64,000 bases of DNA, from positions 62,001 to 126,000 of the forward strand of contig NZ_PVNO01000003.1 in NCBI RefSeq assembly GCF_002993325.1. Direction: 5' to 3'. Position numbers and translations under genes: made by a program. Positions 54,964 to 63,920 of the stretch are shown here, piece after piece. The notes under the pieces are model-generated. The model was not told the DNA's origin. It searched no databases and was given only the letters and a program-made list of their open reading frames with translations. How positions within the stretch are numbered: position 1 is the first letter of the stretch; each line of letters starts with the position of its first letter. Origin of the DNA: Alteromonas gracilis (GTDB lineage: Bacteria > Pseudomonadota > Gammaproteobacteria > Enterobacterales > Alteromonadaceae).

Positions 54964-55081
54964 TAAGCGTAATTAAATGTCAAACAACGAACGACTCAAC
55001 TATATCGCTCCAACCTGCGAGGCTGGTATGTATGGCGCGCCTCGCTCATTCACAGGTTTTATAGCGCGCACAAATTTTTTA

Positions 55082-55969
55082 TTAGACTGTGTAAAGCTCT
55101 TCCTCTACAACATAACCCGGTGCAATAGCCAGATTGTCAGTATTGGCGAGGCTTTGCTGGTTTCTAAGCCAAAGTTGATATTCACCAGTACGTAAACTTG
55201 CGTGCTTAGTGCAGTCAACATTCCAACGCCTTAACAAGTACCCTGCCATGGCCGCACGTACCTCTAAGGTAAGCACTCCCTCCTCCATCGCGTAATCAAG
55301 TTCTATTGCGGTAGGGTATTTTATATTTTTAGGATGGGGCACAATTTCGAGCGAGATAAGCCTTCCCCACTCTTTGTCGTTATCGATACATTCATGTGCT
55401 TCTGGTTCCGCTTTCACCGTCACTTTACTGAAGCGGGTTAAGACAAAGTCTCTAAAGCTCTGTGATTTTCTGTCGAACGCTCTAACATGCCACCGCTGAC
55501 CATTATCAACAATACTATGCGGTACCAGTTCTCGCGCGCCGCTGCCGCTAGATAGCGACGTGTAAATAACACTAATCGCCTTGTTGTTAACAATAGCCTG
55601 CACTACTTTAGCCACTACAAAAATATCAGGCACGTTTAACGAAGACGCACTTTCTACAGGGAAATGCACATCGCCAATTGCATCAAAGCCGTCTGAGATG
55701 TCATTGGCAAGCTTTACCAAGGTGCGCTTTGCATCGTGCTCGAAAACCGGAACAAAGCTATCTGTTTGAAAGTAACGTTTTTCTCTTGGATCGTAAATTA
55801 AGTTATCAGGCGCTAATTCTTTGTAAAGCGTAAAGTCACGAGAGCCTGCCGATAGCCCTACTTCAAATCGATTTATCAAATCTTGGCGATGAATGGCCCC
55901 TTTAAACAAAAGGCAGAAGTCGATATACGCCAGTCGTTGGCGTTGAGAAAAAGAAATAGTTTCTAACAT
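55082..55969 (-). CDS. WYL-domain transcriptional regulator
   Basis: A 295-residue predicted DNA-binding protein. The N-terminal 80 residues have a winged-helix pattern (QRLAYIDFCLLFKGAIHRQD). A WYL domain (about 120-200) follows, with RWHVRAFDRKSQSFRDFVL in place of the consensus RWYL, and a C-terminal WCX-type extension (LRRWNVDCT). WYL regulators sense nucleic acid or nucleotide ligands in several bacteria, often with DNA damage or defence genes. Here it sits alone between the kinase and the nuclease genes; a link to the nuclease is possible but not shown. An in-frame GTG at 55978 is an alternative start. Confidence 0.75.
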   Translation of the reverse strand: MLETISFSQRQRLAYIDFCLLFKGAIHRQDLINRFEVGLSAGSRDFTLYKELAPDNLIYDPREKRYFQTDSFVPVFEHDAKRTLVKLANDISDGFDAIGDVHFPVESASSLNVPDIFVVAKVVQAIVNNKAISVIYTSLSSGSGARELVPHSIVDNGQRWHVRAFDRKSQSFRDFVLTRFSKVTVKAEPEAHECIDNDKEWGRLISLEIVPHPKNIKYPTAIELDYAMEEGVLTLEVRAAMAGYLLRRWNVDCTKHASLRTGEYQLWLRNQQSLANTDNLAIAPGYVVEEELYTV

Positions 55970-56037
55970 GGTGCGCACTTATTGTATTTTTATTCAGTGT
56001 GGTTCATTTAAAGCCGCATGTAAATAGCAAAAGAGAT

Positions 56038-56066
56038 AAAAAAGCCCAGCGCTTGGCTGGGCTTAA
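56038..56066 (-). terminator. Terminator after the PEP-CTERM gene
   Basis: AAGCCCAGC and GCTGGGCTT pair around a five-base loop; the minus strand continues with TTTTTT. Confidence 0.85.
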
Positions 56067-56084
56067 ACGTTTGGCATTTAAGGT

Positions 56085-56654
56085 TTATGACTTCGCATGT
56101 TTACGAGCGAAAAACATACCACCTAAAGCCAGAAGCGATAGCGCAAAGGTGCCTGGTGCAGGTACTTGGGCAATTTCGAAGCTAGTGCCTCTGGGGGCCT
56201 CGAGGAGAAGGTTAAACCCAATGTTATTTGATAATTCAGCCTTAGCAAATGAAAGGTCTACCGTTCCGCTACTTAACGCCACTAAAACAAAGGAGAAAAT
56301 GTCTACCTCAGTTTTGCCAGCTTGAAAAGGCTCTACAGGACCAAAAGTCGCACTACTTAGTGACGCTGAATTAGCAGAACTATAATTTAGGGGACCAAAA
56401 AGTGGCACCCCAATAGCACCTAGATCCGTAACCGTAGTTGGGTCAAAACTAACAAACAGCGAATCAACAAAAACAGATATATCATACCCGAAGAAATATG
56501 TCTGAGCGCCACTTTCTGACAACTCTGAAGCTCTCACTGTTGCTGTAATTGTCTCGCCAACGTTATAAGTATCTTTATCTGTTGTAATCGAAATGAGTGC
56601 TGCATTTGCATTGAAAGTAGCGGCAGCTATTAATAGTAAAAAGAATTTTTTCAT
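56085..56654 (-). CDS. PEP-CTERM-sorted surface protein, cohesin-like candidate
   Basis: A 189-residue exported protein from the ATG at 56654 (AGGAAAA upstream), with a signal peptide ending NANA. The middle (about 20-160) is all-beta: TTDKDTYNVGETITATVRAS opens it, SLFVSFDPTTVTDLG follows, and the pattern resembles cohesin-like domains. The C-terminus VPAPGTFALSLLALGGMFFA followed by RKHAK is a PEP-CTERM-type sorting signal (a PAP variant), normally processed by an exosortase. It follows the dockerin-bearing nuclease gene by 16 bases, so the two probably form one operon. The cohesin assignment is by pattern only. Confidence 0.65.
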   Translation of the reverse strand: MKKFFLLLIAAATFNANAALISITTDKDTYNVGETITATVRASELSESGAQTYFFGYDISVFVDSLFVSFDPTTVTDLGAIGVPLFGPLNYSSANSASLSSATFGPVEPFQAGKTEVDIFSFVLVALSSGTVDLSFAKAELSNNIGFNLLLEAPRGTSFEIAQVPAPGTFALSLLALGGMFFARKHAKS

Positions 56655-56670
56655 TGTTATTTTCCTAAAA

Positions 56671-59600
56671 TTAAATTGCACAATTAGCGCGTGTACACAT
56701 CGCCATTAATGCTTGAATATCAAAGAAATTAATTTGGCCGTCGCCGTTAAAATCGTAGGTTTCACCCGTCGCTTGCCCTTGCAAAAACAGTTGATAAAAG
56801 GCCATGATATCGTTGTAATCTACATCGTTATCACCATCAAAATCTCCAACTGTGACTTCTTCTGGGAAGTTGAGTACTACCACAACTGGGTCGTGATCTG
56901 ACGAACGATATGCGTCAGCGCCGTAGTAACTAGAAAGCTGAGTTTCCGATTTAAATTCAACGTTATAGTCGAATACACGAGGCTCATCTGCATTGATATG
57001 CCATACCGTCGCGTCCACCACATATTCCGTTAATGATGGGCTTGATAAGGCGTGATCTAGGTAACCTATTTCGCCGCCGAAGCTATAGGAATAAGCGCTG
57101 TCGCCATCGAAGAAGTTAACCAAATTGCTGTAGCCAGCCTCTTCAAGAGCAAGAATAGGCTCTTCTTTCGCATAGGCATTTAAATCACCCATTACGATAA
57201 CGCGGTCAGACAAGACGTCGCTGTTTTGCTCAACAAGGGAAATTAGACCTTGTGCTGCTTGGGTACGCAGTTCGTTCCAACACCCTTGACCGTCACCTAA
57301 ATCGGTGTTGTTGCCTGTAGCACTGCCACAGCTCCCTTTTGATTTAAAGTGGTTTATCGCTAACGTAAAGGCTTCGCCATTGCTGTTAACACTAAAGCTT
57401 TGTAGCAAGGGTTGGCGATTACCATAGTCAAACGGTGCTTCAGACGACGTCACAGGATTACCCTGAAGTGAAACTACCGCTGGCTTATAAATAATACCTA
57501 CAGCAATCTCATCACTGCCTAATTGAGACTCTAATGCTACGTAGCTGTACTCATCACTGCCTAGTTCAGCGTTCACGCTGTCTACTAATGTCGCAATTGC
57601 AGAATCGCTGCTATAACCATCGTTTTCAATTTCAACAAGGCCAAGTACGTCTGCATCCATTGCCACAATGGCAGATACTGTTTTCGCTTGCTGGCGAGCA
57701 AACTCAATTTCCGAGTCAGCACCGCGAGAGGTTGGAAAGTCTGGACCATTGAAATAATTAAGCACGTTAAAGCTAGCAACTTTTACATCACCAATAGCGT
57801 TTAACTGTGGTGCAGCAATCCGAGGATTAGTACGTACAGTTTGGATATCACCAACAGGGATAAGGTTGTAAGCACCAAAGGCATAATGTAATACACCTTC
57901 AAGGGCTTCTACACTGTCACCTAAGCGCAGCGGGTTATTATGTGATAAGCCACCAACAGGGAAAGGGATTCCATCCAAATTCTGTGAGGTAGCTCCATCC
58001 TCAACCAATAAAGTGTTTCGCGCATTAGTTTCCGCTAACGCCAGCGCTTCTTCTGAACCCGCTACAAATTGGTTTGTCGGGATCATCAAGCGTTCTGAAG
58101 ACACATTGAACTGTCCATAACGCCCAAGATTATAGATATCAGAAACTTTAAGGGTTTGCTCAAAACTAATGTGCATGCCCTCTAGCGCTTCTAAATCAGT
58201 ATCGAGGCTAAATGGCATAGCAATAGGTGTGTAAAGCACATTACTACCTACACCCGTAATCTCGAGTTCTGCAGACAAGGTTAATTGGGTAACACCAAAC
58301 CGCTCACCTACCGTACCTGCTATACGCACTGCATCGCCTGCCTCAGGTAGGCTAAATGAACCTGCGTAAACAAATACACCTTCAGATGTTGCCGTATTAC
58401 CGTCTGAATCATTCGCTTCTTCCTGAACAAAGAAACCACTCATAGCAGGCACAACTTTTGTTACTACCGCTTCAACTATCACGTCGTTACCGACCATTGC
58501 GGACTCATCGCCGTCACCTTGTATCGCGCTAATTAGCACTACTTCAGCGATAGGGTCAGTAGGATCTGTCGGGTCAGTTGGGTCGGTAGGATCCGTTGGT
58601 TCGCTTACTGAACCGTTATGATCGCCAAAGTTACTAAGCGTATCTTTTGGAAAGCTATCCCATTCATCAGTAGTAAACGCAGGGTTACGGTTAGGGTTGC
58701 CGCCTGTTACGGAGCTTTTACGTACTAACGTGACATCTTTGCCCCAATTAGTCTTAATGCCATAAGTACCTAATGCATCTACAACTTGCCCGTTGTAGAC
58801 AAGCTCAACGTAATCATCGCCGTTGAAGTTCATTACGAAACTGCTAATTGTAGAGCCAGTTGTGAGTAAGGCATCAGCGTCGGCGTGAGCAACTGTTGCC
58901 ACGCCACCTGCAGGAATTTCGCCTTCTAGCGCTAGTACTTTTCGATCAGCATCGGCAGTATCACCGTTTGAAAGTAAAACTAATTCGTAACCAGACAAGC
59001 TCACAGGTTGAGTCGAGCTATTAAAAAGCTCTATCGCTTTGTTAAAGTTACCACCCTCGATATACTCTGAGATGTAAACACGATTGGTTGACGGCCCATT
59101 ATCACCACCAGTTTCTCCACCGGTATCACCACCTGTGTCTCCGCCAGTGTCACCACCAGTATCACCACCTGTGTCGCCGCCAGTATCGCCGCCAGTATCG
59201 CCGCCTGTGTCTCCGCCGGTATCACCACCAGTATCGCCACCTGTGTCTCCGCCAGTGTCACCACCAGAGCCATCACAGCTTTCATTAAAGATGAGCGAAG
59301 CAAGTTCAGGCTTGTCAATAAACGGGTTTCGGTTACCTTGGAATTCATAAACACGTTCATTACGGCGACGTTCGAAGTCATCTACTGGGTCGCTTTCATG
59401 CCACTGAAGCAAAACACAAAGTTTGCCGAATGCCGCTTCATCGGTAGACGTTAAGCGGTTTAACAATACTAAATCTTCTTCTGTGTCACCTGCAGTATTG
59501 CCGTCGTAACGCACGTCCATATAAAGCATTGAGCGAGCAACGTCGCCTTTCACTGCATCGCGTGGCTCAAAAGAATCGTTATCAACGCGGTTCGCAGGTG

Positions 59601-60762
59601 CTTCAGCAAGCGCGCTATCGCTAAAGTCAAAATCAAGGTTACCGCGCGAGCTGTTAACGGAAATGTCTGTGGGGCGCAGGTGAAGAATATCGGTGTATGC
59701 CGTTAAGCTTGAGCTTGAAAAGCCATGACTTTTTGCCCAAACATGTTCACGGTTCCAATTGTCTGGGTTAGTACTTTGACTACCGCTTCCGTTGGTAAAC
59801 TTCCCTTGCGATAATCCTTTGTAAAAAAGAATAACATTGTCGGTATTCGCAGGATCTTCATCAGTATAGGTAAGCGCTGTCCATACTTCAGAATATGATA
59901 ATGTGCGATGACCATTCTCAATGATATCATGCGCAGTTTCTTTCAGTATTTGTGCACTTTCGCCGTTGGCAATAGCTGCATCTAGAGCGGCATAGTAATC
60001 AGATGCTACATATCCGCTTGCTAAATTGATTGCTTCTAAGTCAGGGCAGTTAAAACAACTACCGCTTAAAAAAAGAAGCCCTTCGGAAGGTTCGCCACTG
60101 TTATCAGTGCCATCGTCGTTATCTCCACCATCTGAAGACCCCGCGCCGCTAACTGAAATGCTGTCTAAATTAAGGTATTCAGTGCCAGCATTATTAGCCA
60201 TAGCAACTTTTAAAACTAGTGTACTTCCACTCCCGATTGTTTCATTTACCGTAGCACTACCGAAATCATCTTGTACGGTATTGGAAGCCCCTTCGGTAAG
60301 CGTTATAAGCTCAAATGCGCCGCCATCTAGTGAGTAAAATACATCAACGTAATCAGTCGATTCAAAATCGCCACTTTCCGAGAGTACTGCATTGATGGTG
60401 ACATTACCCGCATCAGTAATATCAATTGATTCACTTAACCAAACCACTTCGCCATCGACATCACGGGCTTGCATTGCGCCATTTGCGACACGAAACCAGT
60501 CTGAAGTTGCAGTTAACTGGCCATTCGATACATCGATAGACCAGCGATTTACATTCTCAATAGTTACGTTAGTACCTATTTCGATAGCACCCGTTGCGCC
60601 CTTACCTTGTAACTCGCTGGATTCAAAATCTTCTTGCCATATTGTGTTTGCCGTTGCATTAAATGAAACAGCCCCTAGTGATAACGCACCTGCTAATAAT
60701 GCGTTTACCACTTTAGCCGATTTACTCAGCTTATATTTGTGTGTGTTACCCTCATTAACCAT
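56671..60762 (-). CDS. Giant secreted double nuclease: endonuclease I, lamin tail, ExeM/NucH-type EEP nuclease and dockerin-like module
   Basis: A 1363-residue secreted protein. From the N-terminus: signal peptide (to about 39), beta-sandwich (40-205), endonuclease I domain (about 230-495, NREHVWAKSHGF), a GGDT repeat linker, a lamin-tail domain (about 565-690), a PTDP repeat linker, an OB-like region (745-850), an EEP nuclease of ExeM/NucH type (about 995-1300, VLGLVEIEND, VMGDLNA, SSDHDPV), and a dockerin-like pair of calcium loops (DFDGDNDVDYND, DFNGDGQINFFD) at the very end. It likely degrades extracellular DNA for nutrients or biofilm release. Domain borders are estimates. It is cotranscribed with the PEP-CTERM gene downstream. 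Confidence 0.88.
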   Translation of the reverse strand: MVNEGNTHKYKLSKSAKVVNALLAGALSLGAVSFNATANTIWQEDFESSELQGKGATGAIEIGTNVTIENVNRWSIDVSNGQLTATSDWFRVANGAMQARDVDGEVVWLSESIDITDAGNVTINAVLSESGDFESTDYVDVFYSLDGGAFELITLTEGASNTVQDDFGSATVNETIGSGSTLVLKVAMANNAGTEYLNLDSISVSGAGSSDGGDNDDGTDNSGEPSEGLLFLSGSCFNCPDLEAINLASGYVASDYYAALDAAIANGESAQILKETAHDIIENGHRTLSYSEVWTALTYTDEDPANTDNVILFYKGLSQGKFTNGSGSQSTNPDNWNREHVWAKSHGFSSSSLTAYTDILHLRPTDISVNSSRGNLDFDFSDSALAEAPANRVDNDSFEPRDAVKGDVARSMLYMDVRYDGNTAGDTEEDLVLLNRLTSTDEAAFGKLCVLLQWHESDPVDDFERRRNERVYEFQGNRNPFIDKPELASLIFNESCDGSGGDTGGDTGGDTGGDTGGDTGGDTGGDTGGDTGGDTGGDTGGDTGGDTGGETGGDNGPSTNRVYISEYIEGGNFNKAIELFNSSTQPVSLSGYELVLLSNGDTADADRKVLALEGEIPAGGVATVAHADADALLTTGSTISSFVMNFNGDDYVELVYNGQVVDALGTYGIKTNWGKDVTLVRKSSVTGGNPNRNPAFTTDEWDSFPKDTLSNFGDHNGSVSEPTDPTDPTDPTDPTDPIAEVVLISAIQGDGDESAMVGNDVIVEAVVTKVVPAMSGFFVQEEANDSDGNTATSEGVFVYAGSFSLPEAGDAVRIAGTVGERFGVTQLTLSAELEITGVGSNVLYTPIAMPFSLDTDLEALEGMHISFEQTLKVSDIYNLGRYGQFNVSSERLMIPTNQFVAGSEEALALAETNARNTLLVEDGATSQNLDGIPFPVGGLSHNNPLRLGDSVEALEGVLHYAFGAYNLIPVGDIQTVRTNPRIAAPQLNAIGDVKVASFNVLNYFNGPDFPTSRGADSEIEFARQQAKTVSAIVAMDADVLGLVEIENDGYSSDSAIATLVDSVNAELGSDEYSYVALESQLGSDEIAVGIIYKPAVVSLQGNPVTSSEAPFDYGNRQPLLQSFSVNSNGEAFTLAINHFKSKGSCGSATGNNTDLGDGQGCWNELRTQAAQGLISLVEQNSDVLSDRVIVMGDLNAYAKEEPILALEEAGYSNLVNFFDGDSAYSYSFGGEIGYLDHALSSPSLTEYVVDATVWHINADEPRVFDYNVEFKSETQLSSYYGADAYRSSDHDPVVVVLNFPEEVTVGDFDGDNDVDYNDIMAFYQLFLQGQATGETYDFNGDGQINFFDIQALMAMCTRANCAI
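59100..59271 (-). repeat. 12-bp tandem repeats encoding GGDT linker
   Basis: About 14 units of a 12-base sequence, coding Gly-Gly-Asp-Thr on the minus strand with synonymous variation. It separates the endonuclease I and lamin-tail domains. The opposite strand gives a spurious frame of repeated SPPV. Confidence 0.85.
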
Positions 60763-61099
60763 TTTTGCTTTCCGCTTTTTGTATAAGGAAGGTATAAATT
60801 CTTATACATACGTATACGCAGCAAGCACTTAATGAAAATAATAATATAAACGTCACATACTTTAAAAATCAGTAAGTTAAAGCTTTTAAATAAGCTTATT
60901 TATTTATTAACTCCACTGAACTTTGGTACAGGGCAAGCTGATTTGTCACAAACCTTAATTGTTACCTTTTTGACACATTTTCATGAACCTTAAAGATGCA
61001 GGTTTAAATTTTTATGCACAAAAAAAGGGCGCTTAATAGCGCCCTCCATCGTTAAGTAATAATGAGTAACACGAAATTATATCGCGTTAGTGTCTCGCT
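60763..61099. other. Intergenic gap upstream of the nuclease gene
   Basis: 337 bases, AT-rich. It must contain the nuclease promoter. A short GTATAA/TTATAC stem lies around 60794-60809, and the terminator of the M1 peptidase gene is at the right end. I saw nothing else. Confidence 0.4.
61020..61044 (-). terminator. Terminator after the M1 aminopeptidase gene
   Basis: AGGGCGC and GCGCCCT with a six-base loop; the minus strand continues with TTTTTTT. Confidence 0.88.
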
Positions 61100-63742
61100 T
61101 TACTGACTATTTAGGAAGCGGTCAAAATCATCTTGAAAAGCCGTCTTCAGTCTCATGCATTGCTTAGATTCATCTTGCATGATCTCAACACCTCGCGACA
61201 TTCCTTGATATTTATTGCTTATTTTACCGTAGAAGTCGTTTGCTAATTCTAGGTTATCACTAGAACACGTTGTTGAAACAAACTCTGGCATGCGGCTCAC
61301 GTGATAGTCAGGCATTTTATTGATGAGTGCCTCGTAATTTTTATCCAGCCATTGGTACAGTAGCGTCTGGTCATCGAGATTGCGGGCTACACGAACCACC
61401 ATATACATAGTATTTGCAGGTGTAATATCGTCCGTTAGAGCTAAATCTAACATTTTGAAAACGGTGGCTTTATCTTCAAAGTGCATAGAATACATTAACG
61501 TGCTCTTCACGTTAGGCAGCTGGGCTTTTTTATATGCATCAACAATTGCGTTAAACCATTTACTTTGCTCACCGTCTTTACTGTTTTTCGTCGCTATTTC
61601 AATTGCAGTGCCTGCAATACCTGAAGGTACGCTTGTGGTATCGCTAATGTACTGGTTGGCTAAATCAACGCTTTGCTCTACCAGTGCTTGGTTATTAGCA
61701 TATGTACCCAGTAGTTCATAAAGTTGATTTCGCAGGCGAATTACATCTGCGCTGTCTTTCTCAGCTTGGGTAAGCGTAAGCGATGTTAATAACGGCATAT
61801 AATTTTGGTTTAAAAGCGCTGCATAAGCGTCTTTATTGCGCTCATTTACTAAATAATCAAACTCTTCCAATACGCCAACTGCAGCGCGAATTACCGCTGG
61901 GTCATCGTCTTTAGCCAAAGTATTCAGTAATTTCATGACGCTATCCACGCCAATTTCATCAGCGTTTAATAGCGCTTGGTAGTTATAAAGCAGGTTTTTC
62001 TTCTCACGCTTATTGAGGACATCAATGTTATCAAGTAAAGCGTTGAGTTGGCTGGGCTCTACTGACCAACGGAAATATCCGGTGGCATTGTCATTAGGAA
62101 ATACCCAGTCAGCTTCAGCTATCTTTGGCAACACCATAGTCTCTTTATCAATGAAGACGACTTCGTTAAGAATTTTGCCCTTCGACTGATAAGTGAGTTT
62201 GAGCGGAATAGCCCAAGTTTTATCTTCTACCGTGGCGCCAGCTAGATGAAAACGAGATTGGGTTATTTTACCCTCTTTAGATATATGAATAAGTGGATAG
62301 CCAGGCTGCTCTAAGTAAGCTTTCATCATAGCACTAAGGTTGAAGTCTGATACGTTATCAAGAGCGCTCCACAAGTCATCTGCCACAGTGTTACCCCAGG
62401 CGTGAGTGTTCATGTAATTCTGAACCCCTTCACGGAATTTCTCTGTACCAATTAACGACTCTATCATCTGTAAAATCGACTCACCCTTAGAATAGTTAAG
62501 GCCAAGCCCGTCCATTACATCAGGCTGACTTTTCACTATCTTTTTAACGGGTTTAACCGTAGGGCTAGCATCCGCAGTAAACGCTCTCTCTTGAACAATA
62601 CGATCGGCATAATTAAGTTCTGGATAAAGGGTTTTCATCGTATGGCTTGCCGCCCAAGAGGCAAACGCTTCGTTTAACCATAAATCATCCCACCATGCCA
62701 TGGTTACCAAGTTGCCAAACCATTGATGAGCAAGCTCGTGAGCGATCACATTCAATGGCCGTGAGCGCTCTGTAACGCTTGGGTTATCCTCAAGCAACAG
62801 TAAGCTGTCTCTGTAAGTGATCAGCCCCACGTTTTCCATTGCGCCATGAGTAAAGTTAGGAACAGCCACGAAGTCCATCTTTTTGTACGGGTACTTTATG
62901 CCAAAGAAGTCTTCCAGCGAAGCTAGGATTTCAGGTGTATGCTTAACAACAAATTTTGTCTTGTCTGCATAGCCTTTTGGCACATAAATTTTTCCTGGTA
63001 CTGATAAGCCTGTTATCTCTGTGCTATCAAAAGGGCCAACGGTGTAAGCTATTAGGTAGGTAGGCATAGGCTTTGTTTTTTCAAAAACTACCGTTTTTAT
63101 GCCGTTTTCAACTGTTGTTTTCTCAACAGGTGTGTTCCCGACTATCTCCTGATGGGCGGGCGAGCTGATCGTCATCTGATAAGGAATCTTGAAATTCGGT
63201 TCGTCAAAGCTTGGAAACGCTTTGCGGGCGTGCATGTCTTCAAATTGCGTGAAAATATAGTTGGTATCTTCAAAGCGTGACAGATACATGCCGTCAGAAG
63301 ACGTGTTGACCTTTCCCTCAAAACTTATCTCTAACTGATAATTACCTGGAGCTATCTCGCTTCGCGCTTCCCCCCAATTCATATCGTAATCACCAATAGA
63401 CACAGAAAGGGGAATAGTGGTGTCTCCTGACACTAAGCGCGCAGAACTTACCGTAAGGTCCTGCTGGTAAAAACCAATTTTATTTGTCGTCTTTTTTACG
63501 GTGACATCAATTGTTGTGGTCCCTGTGTAGGCTGGGTTGTCAGGGTCGATATTAAGATGGATTCGTTGGAACGTCGGCGCCACTTGCGAAGGTAAGCGAT
63601 ATTCAACATCCGCTAGCGTCTTCTGCAATGGCGCAACAGCGGAAGAAACCGCAGTTTCTTGCGCTGTGACTGTAGCTACTGATAGCGAATTAAGCGCACA
63701 GGCACTGGCGACAGCCACGGCCAATTTCGTAAATCGTTTCAT
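61100..63742 (-). CDS. Secreted M1-family aminopeptidase
   Basis: An 880-residue zinc aminopeptidase with a signal peptide (about 1-28, ending TAQE), so periplasmic or outer-membrane-associated rather than cytosolic like PepN. The exopeptidase motif GAMEN is at 300-304 and the zinc motif HELAH at 335-339 with the third ligand E358 (NEAFASW). A C-terminal helical ERAP1-like domain fills about 540-870. It removes N-terminal residues from peptides, a role that suits a heterotroph feeding on protein. Monocistronic between two terminators. Confidence 0.93.
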   Translation of the reverse strand: MKRFTKLAVAVASACALNSLSVATVTAQETAVSSAVAPLQKTLADVEYRLPSQVAPTFQRIHLNIDPDNPAYTGTTTIDVTVKKTTNKIGFYQQDLTVSSARLVSGDTTIPLSVSIGDYDMNWGEARSEIAPGNYQLEISFEGKVNTSSDGMYLSRFEDTNYIFTQFEDMHARKAFPSFDEPNFKIPYQMTISSPAHQEIVGNTPVEKTTVENGIKTVVFEKTKPMPTYLIAYTVGPFDSTEITGLSVPGKIYVPKGYADKTKFVVKHTPEILASLEDFFGIKYPYKKMDFVAVPNFTHGAMENVGLITYRDSLLLLEDNPSVTERSRPLNVIAHELAHQWFGNLVTMAWWDDLWLNEAFASWAASHTMKTLYPELNYADRIVQERAFTADASPTVKPVKKIVKSQPDVMDGLGLNYSKGESILQMIESLIGTEKFREGVQNYMNTHAWGNTVADDLWSALDNVSDFNLSAMMKAYLEQPGYPLIHISKEGKITQSRFHLAGATVEDKTWAIPLKLTYQSKGKILNEVVFIDKETMVLPKIAEADWVFPNDNATGYFRWSVEPSQLNALLDNIDVLNKREKKNLLYNYQALLNADEIGVDSVMKLLNTLAKDDDPAVIRAAVGVLEEFDYLVNERNKDAYAALLNQNYMPLLTSLTLTQAEKDSADVIRLRNQLYELLGTYANNQALVEQSVDLANQYISDTTSVPSGIAGTAIEIATKNSKDGEQSKWFNAIVDAYKKAQLPNVKSTLMYSMHFEDKATVFKMLDLALTDDITPANTMYMVVRVARNLDDQTLLYQWLDKNYEALINKMPDYHVSRMPEFVSTTCSSDNLELANDFYGKISNKYQGMSRGVEIMQDESKQCMRLKTAFQDDFDRFLNSQ

Positions 63743-63808
63743 TGTGGTTTATCCGTGTTATGGGGGAAAGTCCCTATATTTGTACACAGATAAGCATAAT
63801 GATGATAA

Positions 63809-63832
63809 AAGGCCTTATCAATCAAAAGGCCT
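63809..63832 (-). terminator. Terminator of the gene entering from the right edge
   Basis: AGGCCTT and AAGGCCT with a loop of about nine bases; on the minus strand the stem is followed by TTTATC. It lies about 90 bases past the stop of the partial gene. Confidence 0.5.
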
Positions 63833-63878
63833 CGTAACGAAACCCGAAATTGTTACTATTGGTGTCAGACGCATAATT

Positions 63879-63900
63879 TGTGGTGCTTATCGCACCACAA
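63879..63900. other. Perfect hairpin between the partial gene and the M1 gene
   Basis: TGTGGTGC and GCACCACA form an eight- to nine-base stem with loop TTATC. No T-tract follows, so its role is unclear; it may be a secondary terminator or an mRNA-end stem. Confidence 0.4.
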
Positions 63901-63920
63901 TTAACCTGCTTACATACAGA

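Noticed and set aside
54964..55081. GCGCGC inverted repeat between the kinase and WYL genes as terminator
   Set aside because: The arms are six bases and palindromic in themselves, and the loop is long; not convincing.
59084..59350. Plus-strand frame coding a long run of SPPV repeats
   Set aside because: It is the complement of the GGDT-coding repeats in the nuclease gene, which has full domain support on the minus strand.
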